DNA of 64,000 nucleotides from Planctomyces sp. SH-PL14 (GTDB lineage: Bacteria > Planctomycetota > Planctomycetia > Planctomycetales > Planctomycetaceae): positions 4,668,001 through 4,732,000 of the forward strand of contig NZ_CP011270.1 of assembly GCF_001610835.1 (NCBI RefSeq), in the 5' to 3' direction. A program made the translations under genes and the position numbers. The notes below the pieces were generated by a model. The model did not search any database. It was not told the origin of the DNA and worked only from the letters and a program-made list of their open reading frames with translations. The number at the start of each line of letters is the position of its first letter. Positions within the stretch are counted from its first letter, which is position 1. Shown piece after piece: positions 53,769-63,261 of the stretch.

Positions 53769-56470
53769 GCGTCGCCAATCCGACCTTCAGCCAGATCCGT
53801 GCCCAGGTGGCCGCGATCCGCAGGAGCAAGAAGCCGAATCAGGCACGGACGATCGGCATTCACTCGACCGGTCGTTGGACTGGTGAGAGCCTGAACCACC
53901 ACGGAGGGGAGACCTACCTGATCCGGCAATGCGATTCGCCCCTGGCCCTGCGGCTGGCTCTCCGCACCCCGGCGGACACCAATACGATCACGGTCCTGCT
54001 GACGCCGCTGGAAGACAGTGAACTGAGCGACGATATCCGGGTTCGACTGGCGAAGCAGAGGCTCGTTCAGATCGAGGCGTGGCAGATTGTGCGGACACTG
54101 TTTCAGGCTCAGGCGGTCGATCCACGGCTCGCGCGGCATCGGTGGATGGCGGACCTCCTCCTCGAATCGATTCCGAGTGAGGGATACCCCGCCGCACGGG
54201 GTGCCTTTCTCGACGCCGAAACGGTCTGGCCGCTGCTGTTGAGGCAGAAGCTGGCGCTCGTGGCGGACATCCCCGACCTGACCGCCCTGCTGCGGTGGTC
54301 CCTGACGCCGGCCGCCGTCGGGCAATGGAAGCACCTGTCGGAGGAGTTCCGTAAGGCTGCGACCGAGTGGCTGATCGACAGCGCCGGACCGGTGGTTGGC
54401 GTGTTGCTGCCCTCCATGGCGGGCTGGGACCATCCGGATGCCGTGCCGATCGGATTGGCCGCTGTCGTCCTGTTTCATCCCTCATCGACCGGATTGCTCG
54501 ACAAGGCGATCGGAAAGCTCGAGGGACTCTACCTGGGCAACCGGAGTCTTCCCGCTGACCTCATGCGAAGCTGGGGGGCGGCGGCGACCGAGGTGGTGCG
54601 TGCCATCCGCCACACCGACGCAGACCGTGCACGGCAACTGCTGGCCCGGGCCGATGAACTTCTGCAGGAACTCGGCGCCATCGATTCTGCCCGCCTGAGC
54701 AAGACGTCTCCTGCGGGGTATGACCAGCGACTGGCCGCGTACGGACAGCACCTGGCCGAGGTCCTGCGCAAGGGATCCCCGGGCTCGCTCGAGAAGCTCA
54801 CTGCTGCGCGCGACGAGATTCGGGACCACGACTACGCCGCACGGGAAAGCCGCCGGCTGGGCCGGGTCGAGATGGCGCTCCGTCTTGTCCGATGGCTCTC
54901 CGCTCAACGAACGGCCGGGCCCGGCCCGCGCTCGCTACGCGAGGCTGCGGAGGACCACCTGACAGAAGGGGGATTCGTGGACTGGGCCCGCCTCACCCTC
55001 GTGACCGGCGATTCCTCCGCCCCGCTCTCCACGGCCTATGCCCGGTTGTTTGCCGCGGTGACCGAGGTTCGGGAACGGCAGGCGAAGCAGTTCGCTGGAT
55101 TGCTCGTCGACTGGACGGCGACCGGTTCGCAGGGGGACGAGGTTCTGCCGGTCGAACGGATTCTCAACGAGGTTGTGGCTCCGCTAGCGGCCGAGCGCCC
55201 GGTGCTCGTGCTGGTTGTCGACGGGATGAGTATGGCCGTCGGACGGGAGCTGGTGACAGACCTCCTGCAGAACGGCTGGCTGCCGCTCGCCGAGCCCGGA
55301 CGATCTCACAACCGGGCCGGGCTCGCAGCCCTTCCGTCGATCACGGAGTTCTCGCGGACGAGTCTGCTCTGCGGAAACCTGCAGAAGGGTACGGCCGAAA
55401 TCGAGAAGCCCGGTTTTGCCGAGCTTCCGTCGCTGGTCAGGCACTGCCGTGCCGGGAACCCGCCAATCCTCTTTCACAAGGCGTCGCTCAAGCAGGCCGA
55501 TGACGCCGGCCTGGCCAAGGAGGTCCGGGACGCGATCCAGTCTTCCCACCGCAGGGTCGTGGGCGTCGTGGTCAACGCCATTGATGACTATCTGGCGAAG
55601 GGGGACCAGCTCGATATCAACTGGACGCAGGACAGGCTCCACATTCTTCCGGCCCTGCTCGATGAGGCCCGCACCTCAGGGCGGCTGGTCGTTCTGCTGA
55701 GCGATCACGGTCACATTCTCGATTTCCAGACCGTGCAGCGGACTCCTGACGGGGTTTCCGAGGCCCGGGGCGCCCGCTGGAAGTCGACCGTCGAGCGGCC
55801 TCAGGCGGATGAGTTTGCGATCAGCGGCTCGCGGGTCCTCGTCGACGGGCAGAGGCTGACGGCACCGTGGAGCGAGCGGGTCCGTTACGGCGGCAAGCAG
55901 CACGGATATCACGGGGGGCTTTCGCCCCAGGAAATGGTCGTGCCAGTCATCGTGCTCTCCAGCTCCGACAAGCTCCCGGGCGCGTGGCAGCTCCAGCCGG
56001 TCGATCTGCCGTGCTGGTGGGATGAGTCGCTCGCCGAGACCCCGACCCCCACGCAGAAGACGCCTCCCCTAAAGCCTCAAAAACAGTCCGCAACAGGCAC
56101 CCTGTTTGACATGGAAGCCGAGGCTCGACCCGTCCCCGCCGGACCGGTCATGCCGAACTCGCCGGATTGGATTTCTCGACTCGTGAAGTCCCCGGTTTAC
56201 GAACAGCAGCAGGCCCTCGCGACGCGCGGCCTGCGGGATCCCGTTCTGGTGGAGCGGATTCTCCAGGCGCTCGATGGACGCGGAGGGAGGATGACCTCGC
56301 TCGCACTCGCCCGCGCGTTGTCACTGCCCGAACTGCGGGTGTCGGGGCTGCTGGCACAGATGAGCCGGCTGCTCAACGTGGACGGCTATCAGGTGTTGAG
56401 TTATGACCCTGCGTCCTTCACGATCGAGCTGAACCATGATCTGCTCCTCAAGCAGTTTGACCTGGTGTAG
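53765..56470 (+). CDS. pglZ: PglZ, alkaline phosphatase-superfamily protein of BREX
   Basis: A 901-residue protein. The C-terminal half carries the PglZ domain of the alkaline phosphatase superfamily: LVLVVDGMSMAVGREL near 479 (metal-binding Asp) and VVLLSDHGHILDF near 640 (DHG metal site). The N-terminal half is helical and specific to PglZ. PglZ is the gene shared by all BREX types and is needed for both methylation and defence. The ATG overlaps the pglY stop. The end (LSLPELRVSGLLAQMSRLLNVDGYQVL) looks like a winged helix. Confidence 0.93.
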   Translation: MSVANPTFSQIRAQVAAIRRSKKPNQARTIGIHSTGRWTGESLNHHGGETYLIRQCDSPLALRLALRTPADTNTITVLLTPLEDSELSDDIRVRLAKQRLVQIEAWQIVRTLFQAQAVDPRLARHRWMADLLLESIPSEGYPAARGAFLDAETVWPLLLRQKLALVADIPDLTALLRWSLTPAAVGQWKHLSEEFRKAATEWLIDSAGPVVGVLLPSMAGWDHPDAVPIGLAAVVLFHPSSTGLLDKAIGKLEGLYLGNRSLPADLMRSWGAAATEVVRAIRHTDADRARQLLARADELLQELGAIDSARLSKTSPAGYDQRLAAYGQHLAEVLRKGSPGSLEKLTAARDEIRDHDYAARESRRLGRVEMALRLVRWLSAQRTAGPGPRSLREAAEDHLTEGGFVDWARLTLVTGDSSAPLSTAYARLFAAVTEVRERQAKQFAGLLVDWTATGSQGDEVLPVERILNEVVAPLAAERPVLVLVVDGMSMAVGRELVTDLLQNGWLPLAEPGRSHNRAGLAALPSITEFSRTSLLCGNLQKGTAEIEKPGFAELPSLVRHCRAGNPPILFHKASLKQADDAGLAKEVRDAIQSSHRRVVGVVVNAIDDYLAKGDQLDINWTQDRLHILPALLDEARTSGRLVVLLSDHGHILDFQTVQRTPDGVSEARGARWKSTVERPQADEFAISGSRVLVDGQRLTAPWSERVRYGGKQHGYHGGLSPQEMVVPVIVLSSSDKLPGAWQLQPVDLPCWWDESLAETPTPTQKTPPLKPQKQSATGTLFDMEAEARPVPAGPVMPNSPDWISRLVKSPVYEQQQALATRGLRDPVLVERILQALDGRGGRMTSLALARALSLPELRVSGLLAQMSRLLNVDGYQVLSYDPASFTIELNHDLLLKQFDLV

Positions 56471-56479
56471 GAGTAGCCG

Positions 56480-57799
56480 ATGGCGCTGAGCGTCAAACGC
56501 CGGGAAGAGATCATCGACGCGCTCCGTCGCGGGACCGTGCCGCAGAGCAGCCTCGACACGTTCGCTGTCGGCCTCGAGCGATTCGCGGACGTCGCCGAAG
56601 AAGATCTAAACAAGGTCGCCCAGGGGGGGGCGGTCTTCAAGGCGATCCGGGGTGAGTACGGGTGCGGCAAGACGTTCTTCGTCCGGTGGCTGGCGGACCG
56701 AGCCCGCCAGCTCGGGTTTGCGACTGCCGAAGTGCAGGTCTCCGAGACGGAGACGCCGCTGCATCGTCTGGAGACGGTTTACCGCCGGTTGATCGAGCGC
56801 CTGGCGACTTCAGGGACACCGCAGGGAGCTCTCCGCACGATCATCGACGGCTGGTTCTTCACGCTGGAGGAGGACATCCTCGCCGAAGGAACGGTCTCGG
56901 CCGACGACGCCACGGCCCTGATGGCCCGGACGAACGACCTCCTCGAGCAACGGCTGGCCAACGTCACCCGGGCGGCGCCAATGTTCAGTGCCGCCCTCCG
57001 GGGCTACCGCGAAGCCCGGGCCGCTGGGGATCACGCGGCGGCGGAGGGACTGCTGGGATGGCTGTCGGGCCAGCCGAATGTCGCGGCGGCTGCCAAGCGG
57101 CTGGGGAGAGTGAAAGGGGACATCGACCACTTTGGCGCGCTCAGCTTTCTACAGGGAGTGCTGCTTGTCCTCCGCGATTCCGGTCACCCGGGCCTGCTGG
57201 TTGTCCTGGATGAGGTCGAGACAGTACAGCGGGTCCGGAGCGATGTTCGGGACAAGAGCCTCAACGCCCTCCGCCAGATGATCGACGAGGTAGATTCGGG
57301 CCGCTTTCCGGGCCTCTATCTGGCGATTACCGGCACCCCGACATTCTATGAGGGTCCCCAGGGGATTCAGCGACTGGAACCGCTCGCCCAGCGACTGCAT
57401 GTCGATTTCAAGACCGAGGCCCGGTTCGACAATCCCCGGGCGATTCAGGTCCGCCTGCCGGCGTTCAGCCTCGACCGCTTGGTGCTGGTCGGATGCAAGG
57501 TCCGGGACACTTACCAGCAGCATGCCGGGGCTCCGCAGCGGATCGCGTCCCTCTGCGACGACAGCTACGTGCGGGATCTCGCACAGGGGGTCGCCGGAAA
57601 GCTCGGAGGCAAAGTGGGAGTAGCGCCGCGGATCTTCCTGAAGAAGCTCGTGGCGGATGTGCTGGACCGGATCGACCAGTTTTCCGACTTCGACCCGCGG
57701 GAGCATTACGCCCTGACGATTTCGGACACCGAGATGACATCTGTCGAACGCCAGGCCATGGGAGCTGGAAGCGTCGACGAAATCGAGTTGGACCTGTGA
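56480..57799 (+). CDS. brxD: BrxD ATP-binding protein of BREX type 2
   Basis: A 439-residue ATPase (DUF2791-like) with Walker A GEYGCGKTFF near 58 and Walker B-like LLVVLDEVE near 243. BrxD is the small ATPase found only in the type 2-like branch and always beside brxHI, its helicase partner. GGAG precedes the ATG; the stop overlaps the GTG of brxHI. An 8-base G tract at 56623-56630 in the 5' third (reading Gln-Gly-Gly-Ala) is a possible slippage site. Confidence 0.9.
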   Translation: MALSVKRREEIIDALRRGTVPQSSLDTFAVGLERFADVAEEDLNKVAQGGAVFKAIRGEYGCGKTFFVRWLADRARQLGFATAEVQVSETETPLHRLETVYRRLIERLATSGTPQGALRTIIDGWFFTLEEDILAEGTVSADDATALMARTNDLLEQRLANVTRAAPMFSAALRGYREARAAGDHAAAEGLLGWLSGQPNVAAAAKRLGRVKGDIDHFGALSFLQGVLLVLRDSGHPGLLVVLDEVETVQRVRSDVRDKSLNALRQMIDEVDSGRFPGLYLAITGTPTFYEGPQGIQRLEPLAQRLHVDFKTEARFDNPRAIQVRLPAFSLDRLVLVGCKVRDTYQQHAGAPQRIASLCDDSYVRDLAQGVAGKLGGKVGVAPRIFLKKLVADVLDRIDQFSDFDPREHYALTISDTEMTSVERQAMGAGSVDEIELDL

Positions 57800-59904
57800 G
57801 CGGCTTTGATCAACTGCATCCCGCGGTTCAACACCACATCGTCAACAGCCTCGGCTGGCGAGAACTGCGGCCGTTCCAGGATGCCGTGATCCGGCCGATG
57901 CTCGATGGTCAGCACCTCGTCGTGCTGGCACCGACCGCGAGGGGGAAGACCGAGGCCGCGCTCTTTCCGGTATTGTCCCGGATGTTGACCGAGGGGTGGA
58001 CGGGCCTGAGCGTCCTGTATCTTTGTCCCATCAAGGCCCTGCTGAACAACATCGACGGACGCCTGCGGAGGTACTGCGATCTGCTCGGACGCCGGTCGGG
58101 CCTGTGGCACGGCGACATCAAGCAGACGACCCGAAAGTGGATCCAGCGGGAACCGCCCGACTGCCTGCTGACGACGCCCGAGTCGCTGGAAGTCATGCTC
58201 GTCTCGAGGAATGTCGACGCCCGGACGCTTTTCGGCCAGGTTCGCGTTGTCATCATCGACGAGATCCACGCCTTCGCTGGAGATGACCGGGGCTGGCACC
58301 TGCTTTCAGTCCTCGAGCGCATCTCGCGGCTCGCCGGCCGTGAGATTCAGCGGGTCGGACTTTCTGCGACGGTGGGCAATCCCGAGACGCTGGTTGACTG
58401 GCTGGCCGGATCGTGCGGTGGAACCCGGTCGGTGTTCCTGCCGCCGAAGGGAAGCGACAGCCCGGCCGAGGTGGCGCTCGACTACGTCGGTTCTCTGCAG
58501 AATGCGGCCGTCGTGATCTCGCGCCTGCATCGTGGCGAGAAGCGACTGGTCTTCGTCGACAGTCGCTCACAGGCCGAGCAGCTCGGGGCAGCACTTCGAG
58601 GACTGGATGTGGCGACGTTTGTCACACACAGTTCGCTGAGTCCCGAACAACGTCACCAGTCCGAGGAGGCGTTCACGTCACGCGATGACTGTGTCATCGT
58701 CGCCACCAGCGTCCTGGAACTCGGAATCGACGTCGGGAATCTCGATCGAGTCATTCAGATCGATTCGCCCGGGACAGTCTCGAGCTCCCTTCAGCGGATG
58801 GGGCGGACCGGACGCCGTGCGGGCACCACTCGCAACTGCCTGTTCCTGGCAACCAAAGAGGAGTCGTTAATTCGGGGGGCGGGCCTGATCGATCTCTGGT
58901 CACACGGCTATATCGAGCCGATCGTCCCCCCGCCTCTTCCTTACCACATTCTGTCGCAGCAGCTCATGGCCCTGGCGCTGCAGGAATCGGGCATCGGACG
59001 ATTTGACTGGTTCCGCTGGATCGAGGGTGTCCCGGGCTTTGGGCAGATCCCTGCGACGAGTCGTGAGAAACTCGTCGAATGGATGCTGGCCAAGGAGATC
59101 CTGTTTGATGACGAGGGCATCCTGTCGCTCGGGCGAGAGGGTGAAGAGTCTTACGGTCGCCGGAACTTCCTGGAGCTATTCTCGGTCTTCATGTCGCCGC
59201 CATTGTTCTCGGTGCTCCACGGACGCCAGGAGCTTGGCTACGTCGATGAGACAACCTTCCTCGGGAAGCAGGAGGGGCCGCGCGTTCTGCTGCTCGCCGG
59301 CCGCAGCTGGCTGGTGAATCACATCGACTGGCAGCGGCGAATCGCGTACGTCGAAGTGACAGATCAGAAGGGGCGCAGCCGCTGGAAGGGGGAGGGAGGA
59401 GGGCTCGGATATCAACTGACCCAGGCGATCAAGCGTGTCCTCGCGAGCGACACAAGTGCGGAGTACTGGTCACGTCGCGCCCAAGACCAGGTCAATGCCA
59501 CGCGGTCCCGGTTTCCGTGGCTTGAAGTCGACAGTACGGCGGCAGTTGCCGAGGCCGACGGAACAATGACCTGGTGGAACTTCGCGGGAAGCCGCGCCAA
59601 CGCGTCATTGGCCAACTCGTTAGCCCAGATGACGACCAGCCACGTCGAACACGACAGCTTTTCGCTGGTCTTTGAGCCATCGGTTCAGTTCACCGACTTG
59701 CAGAAAGCGTTTAGCGAGCTTCAAGAAAGAGATGTTGACGAGCTCCGTCCAGCGGTTGACGACCGAGCCATTGAAGGCCTGAAGTTCTCCGAGTGCCTGC
59801 CGCTCGATCTTGCATGCCAGATGCTCGAAGTCAGACTTCGGGACGCATCGGCCGTTCGGGAGACACTCGCTCAGAGTCTTCGGTCGGTTGTGTCGTCCTC
59901 CTGA
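57796..59904 (+). CDS. brxHI: BrxHI, Lhr-like DEAD/DEAH helicase of BREX type 2
   Basis: A 702-residue superfamily 2 helicase. Motif I APTARGKTEA near 44, motif II VVIIDEIHAF near 153, motif III SATVGNP, motif VI QRMGRTGRR near 333, then an Lhr-type C-terminal domain. It starts at GTG inside the brxD stop (GTGA), so the pair is translationally coupled; a longer frame upstream is the shadow of brxD. It is the last gene of the BREX row. Only weakly conserved non-coding DNA follows to the tRNA gene. Confidence 0.92.
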   Translation: MSGFDQLHPAVQHHIVNSLGWRELRPFQDAVIRPMLDGQHLVVLAPTARGKTEAALFPVLSRMLTEGWTGLSVLYLCPIKALLNNIDGRLRRYCDLLGRRSGLWHGDIKQTTRKWIQREPPDCLLTTPESLEVMLVSRNVDARTLFGQVRVVIIDEIHAFAGDDRGWHLLSVLERISRLAGREIQRVGLSATVGNPETLVDWLAGSCGGTRSVFLPPKGSDSPAEVALDYVGSLQNAAVVISRLHRGEKRLVFVDSRSQAEQLGAALRGLDVATFVTHSSLSPEQRHQSEEAFTSRDDCVIVATSVLELGIDVGNLDRVIQIDSPGTVSSSLQRMGRTGRRAGTTRNCLFLATKEESLIRGAGLIDLWSHGYIEPIVPPPLPYHILSQQLMALALQESGIGRFDWFRWIEGVPGFGQIPATSREKLVEWMLAKEILFDDEGILSLGREGEESYGRRNFLELFSVFMSPPLFSVLHGRQELGYVDETTFLGKQEGPRVLLLAGRSWLVNHIDWQRRIAYVEVTDQKGRSRWKGEGGGLGYQLTQAIKRVLASDTSAEYWSRRAQDQVNATRSRFPWLEVDSTAAVAEADGTMTWWNFAGSRANASLANSLAQMTTSHVEHDSFSLVFEPSVQFTDLQKAFSELQERDVDELRPAVDDRAIEGLKFSECLPLDLACQMLEVRLRDASAVRETLAQSLRSVVSSS

Positions 59905-59939
59905 CCCCCGCCGGGCTTTCTCTTTGACGTCCCACCGAC

Positions 59940-59954
59940 CCTTCGGTTCCGTAG
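59940..59954 (+). repeat. Isolated copy of the tRNA-Arg anticodon-loop core
   Basis: CCTTCGGTTCCGTAG is identical to 60897-60911 inside the tRNA gene and in the same orientation; the bases on each side are partly similar too (CCACC before, ATG after). It lies 35 bases past the brxHI stop. It may be a further attachment-site copy that closes the BREX module. Unlike the copies at 17.3 and 36.5 kb it is not followed by the 155-bp repeat. Confidence 0.5.
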
Positions 59955-60554
59955 TGCCATGATGGGCTTCGGGTGGCCGCGGGATACCCCGAAAACCCCA
60001 GAAAAAACACGGCTTTTCTGAACGGTCGATTTCCAGCCAAAACCGGCCAGACTCAAAAAGTGGGTACACTTTTGTGACCTGTAACCACCTTTCATCTAGG
60101 CAGCTGCGATGGCTGCTTCACTCAACCGCCGTGACGGTACAGTGACGGGAACGGTAAGTCGAGCGACACGAATGGCGTCACTGCATAAGCCATTTCCCCG
60201 TATGAGCTTACGGATAGGTTGCGCTGGTGACGCTCTATGCGGCGAACTTCTCTCACATCGCCTCAGACACACTCTGTGGGCTTCGGGCCACATGCCGCGT
60301 AACTACGTGTATCGCCGACGACGCACGGGCTCCCCTCTGGCGAATCTGTCTGTCATCCGCAACGACAACATCGGCGAAGCGAGATGACACGTCGGATTAT
60401 TCACATTCAGTCGAAATGAGGCTCTGAATAAACAACGGATTTCGGAAGCCCCCTGAACGCCTGAAAGAGCAGGGAGTTTCTCCACAGCAGTCCTTCGGCC
60501 AAAAGAACTGTGAATACGCGGCCCTATGTGTGAGGAACACGGGTGCCGCGAACC

Positions 60555-60752
60555 ATGACGAGTGAGCAGGAGTTCCGAGAGGCTTACGATAAGCTCTCGG
60601 CCATCGACAAGTGCGACCACCCGGTTGGTCGCGAGTACCAGCGGGTCCTCAAGGAGTGGCTGTCACTTGGAGGACCTAGGCCAATTGAGCAGTTCATCGT
60701 TACCAGGGTCAACGCGGACTCCAGCGGTCGAGGCCGGAAAGTCCTGAACTGA
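60555..60752 (+). CDS. Small hypothetical protein
   Basis: A 65-residue open frame (MTSEQEFREAYDKLSAIDK at the start) with a plausible acidic/basic helical composition but no family I recognise. There is no strong ribosome binding site before the ATG, and an in-frame start 12 bases earlier is GTG-like. It lies alone in the gap between brxHI and the tRNA. It could be a real small gene of the island or chance. Confidence 0.3.
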   Translation: MTSEQEFREAYDKLSAIDKCDHPVGREYQRVLKEWLSLGGPRPIEQFIVTRVNADSSGRGRKVLN

Positions 60753-60832
60753 GCGAGTCCCAGTCTGCAGGGGCGAGAGTCCAAACAGGATACAGCCGTC
60801 GAAATGTACCTAGGTACATCCAACGCCAAATG

Positions 60833-60866
60833 AAAAGAGCCGCTCGACCTAAGTCGTTGCGGCTCT
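60833..60866 (-). terminator. Rho-independent terminator of tRNA-Arg
   Basis: Read on the minus strand, AGAGCCGC and GCGGCTCT form a perfect 8-bp stem around a 15-base loop, followed by TTTC. It begins 4 bases past the tRNA 3' end. The displaced tRNA 3' half at 17.3 kb lacks this structure. Confidence 0.8.
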
Positions 60867-60869
60867 ATA

Positions 60870-60943
<74 letters not shown>

Positions 60944-61203
60944 AGGACGCGTCCCGGCGAGGCCGGGTTGTGTCGGGTGGGTCAGGATACCGCAAATCTC
61001 TCGCGACACAAGCACGGTCGGGACACGTCACGAAACCCGGATGTTCCGCGTCCGTGGTGCCGGCGACCTTCGGGGCGGGCCTCGGTGGCCTCCCTAAGAG
61101 GCTCTGGCTGCGACGCTTGTGAGGAATTCGCTCGATGCGCTACGCTGGCGGAGCGCCGTGTTCTTCGTTTCCCCCTGCTTCTCCTCTCTTGAAGGCGGTG
61201 GCC

Positions 61204-63261
61204 ATGCTGCGGCGAGTTGTGCTGGTTGTGGGTTTCGTGATCGCTGGCGTCTTGTCCGGAGACGCGCAAGAGACGCCGCATCCGTTCCTGGCGTTCATCC
61301 GGGAGCAGGCGCGGGCTCTGCGGCAAGAGGAGCCGCGGCCGAAGACTTTGGAGGAGTGGCGGACGGCCAACAAGGTGCTGAGGGATCATCTTTCTGGTGC
61401 TTGGGGCGGGTTTCCGTTCGAGCGGGGGAAGGTCCAGGTTCAGACCCTGGGAACGATCGATCGCGAGGGGTATCGGCTGGAGCGGCTGCTTCTGGAGACG
61501 ATGCCGGGGGTGTGGATGACGGCGCATGCTTATGTGCCGAAGCGCGAGGGACGTCTCCCGGCGATCCTGCAGGTGCATGGGCACTGGGCGGGGGCGAAGC
61601 AGGACCCACATGTTCAGGCGCGGTGCATCGGGGCTGCGAAGCATGGCTTCTTTGTCCTGGCCGTCGATGCCTTCGGCGCGGGGGAGCGGGGGTTGAAACC
61701 GGCTCTCGGGGAGTACCACGGCGAGATGGTGGCGGCGACGCTCTTCCCAACGGGAGTTCCCCTCTCCGGGATTCAGGTCTTCGAGAACACGCGGGCGGTG
61801 GACTATCTCCAGGCGCGGCCCGAGGTCGATCCGGCCAAGATCGGCATCACCGGGGCGAGCGGTGGCGGCAACCAGACGATGTATGCCGCCGCGTGGGATG
61901 AACGGTTCGGATCGGCGGTGCCGGTCTGTTCGGTCGGGAACTATCAGGCGTACCTTGGGCAGGCGTGCTGCATGTGCGAGGTGGTGCCGGGGGCGCTGCG
62001 GTTCACGGAGGAATGGGGGGTGCTGGGGCTCACGGCGCCGCGGGGGCTGATGGTCGTGAACGCGACGCGCGATGCGATCCAGTTCTCGGTCGGGGAGGCG
62101 AAGAGGTCGCTCGCCGTGACCGAGACGATCTATGCCCTCGAAGGGGAGCCGGGGCGGTTGAAGCACGCGGTCTTTGAATCGCCGCACGACTACAACAAAG
62201 AGATGCGGGAGGCGATGTATGGCTGGATGAAGCTCAACCTCGCGGGCGAAGGGGATGGCTCGCCGCTTCCCGATCCGGAGATGACGCTCGAGGATCCGGA
62301 GGCGATCCGGTGCTTTCCCGGGGAGACGCGGCCGAAGGACTGGTTGACGCTGCCGCAGTTCGCCGCGCGGGAGGGGGAGCGGGTGCTCACGGCGCTTCGC
62401 GCAAAGCAGGACAAGGGGGCGCTGCAGGAGCGGGCGCGGATCTTCCGCGAGAAGTATCTGGCCGCTCCCGAGGGAGGGCCGATGAGCGTCCAGAAAGAGG
62501 ACTCCGGGCGCGTGACGACGCTGACGTTTTCACCGGAGCCGGGGCTGACGCTTTCGGCCCGCATCACCCGGAGCGAGGCGGCCGAGGCTCCGACTGTGAT
62601 CCTGCTGGACCTACAGGGAGTCAAGAAGACGCAGGACTCTGAGTGGGACAAGGAGCTTCAGAAGGGCGGATTCCATGTGGTGACGTGCGATCTGCGGGCG
62701 ACGGGGGCATTGGCGGTGCCGCGGGACGGTGTGGGGCGGGCGCCGGATCACAATTCGGCGGAGTGGTCCATGTGGATCGGGCGGCCGCTGCTGGGGCAAT
62801 GGGTTCATGATGTCCGGCAGCTGGTGCGGGCGATGGAGTCGGTCGATCCGGGATTGGTCCGGTCCGTGAGCGTCGTGGGGGTTGGCCCGGCAGGGATCGT
62901 GGCGATCTCGTCGGCGACGGCGCATCCCGCGATCAAGACGGTAGCCGCCTGCCGGACGATGGCCTCGTGGATTCACTCGGAGCCTTATGAGCGGCAGTAC
63001 CTCGGGACGATCCCGCCGGGGATCCTCCGGGACGTGGGAAACATTGCGGACCTGGTCGGACTGGCGGAAGGGAAAAAGGTGATCCTCGGCGACCTGGCAG
63101 ATGGGAACGGGCGAGTGATTCCGGCGGGGTTGGAGCCGTTCCGGGACGTGGCGGTCGGGATTCGCAAGGGGCTTGGCGAAGCGACGCCCCCGATCGTTCT
63201 GGTGCTGACCGGAGGGGTGCCGACACGGCTGGTGCCGAGTGTGGTCGAGCAGTTGCGCTGA
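61204..63261 (+). CDS. Secreted alpha/beta hydrolase, acetylxylan esterase-like, with second degenerate domain
   Basis: A 685-residue exported protein. The signal peptide MLRRVVLVVGFVIAGVLSGDA supports the start at 61204; an in-frame ATG at 61135 would bury it. The first domain (about 60-345) is an alpha/beta hydrolase with the nucleophile elbow GASGGG (Ser219) and HGHWAG oxyanion region, similar to the acetylxylan esterase/dienelactone hydrolase group common in planctomycetes and often active on acetylated polysaccharides. The second half (about 420-670) looks like another hydrolase fold, with VVGVGPAGIVA where the elbow would be (no Ser), so it is probably non-catalytic. Outside the putative island. 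Natural substrate unknown. Confidence 0.82.
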   Translation: MLRRVVLVVGFVIAGVLSGDAQETPHPFLAFIREQARALRQEEPRPKTLEEWRTANKVLRDHLSGAWGGFPFERGKVQVQTLGTIDREGYRLERLLLETMPGVWMTAHAYVPKREGRLPAILQVHGHWAGAKQDPHVQARCIGAAKHGFFVLAVDAFGAGERGLKPALGEYHGEMVAATLFPTGVPLSGIQVFENTRAVDYLQARPEVDPAKIGITGASGGGNQTMYAAAWDERFGSAVPVCSVGNYQAYLGQACCMCEVVPGALRFTEEWGVLGLTAPRGLMVVNATRDAIQFSVGEAKRSLAVTETIYALEGEPGRLKHAVFESPHDYNKEMREAMYGWMKLNLAGEGDGSPLPDPEMTLEDPEAIRCFPGETRPKDWLTLPQFAAREGERVLTALRAKQDKGALQERARIFREKYLAAPEGGPMSVQKEDSGRVTTLTFSPEPGLTLSARITRSEAAEAPTVILLDLQGVKKTQDSEWDKELQKGGFHVVTCDLRATGALAVPRDGVGRAPDHNSAEWSMWIGRPLLGQWVHDVRQLVRAMESVDPGLVRSVSVVGVGPAGIVAISSATAHPAIKTVAACRTMASWIHSEPYERQYLGTIPPGILRDVGNIADLVGLAEGKKVILGDLADGNGRVIPAGLEPFRDVAVGIRKGLGEATPPIVLVLTGGVPTRLVPSVVEQLR

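Larger units (their letters stand above)
38015..59904 (+). other. BREX type 2 phage-defence locus with embedded accessory defence genes
   Basis: All genes read rightward in the order known for BREX type 2 (Pgl): pglW, pglX, then pglY, pglZ, brxD, brxHI, with three extra genes between pglX and pglY. pglY/pglZ and brxD/brxHI overlap by four bases. BREX type 2 methylates host DNA through PglX and blocks phage replication; the mechanism of interference is unsolved. Every core gene is intact in this window. Confidence 0.9.
59905..60869. other. Intergenic region between brxHI and tRNA-Arg
   Basis: About 965 bases with visibly lower G+C. It holds a second exact copy of the tRNA anticodon-arm sequence (CCTTCGGTTCCGTAG, 59940-59954), one doubtful small gene (60555-60752) and the tRNA terminator. 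Several short open frames on both strands around 60100-60430 look random. It may be the worn right end of the putative island. Confidence 0.55.

Noticed and set aside
60109-60387. Open frame of 92 codons between brxHI and tRNA-Arg
   Set aside because: Composition is Arg-rich without motif, overlapping frames are equally open, and no ribosome binding site precedes it.
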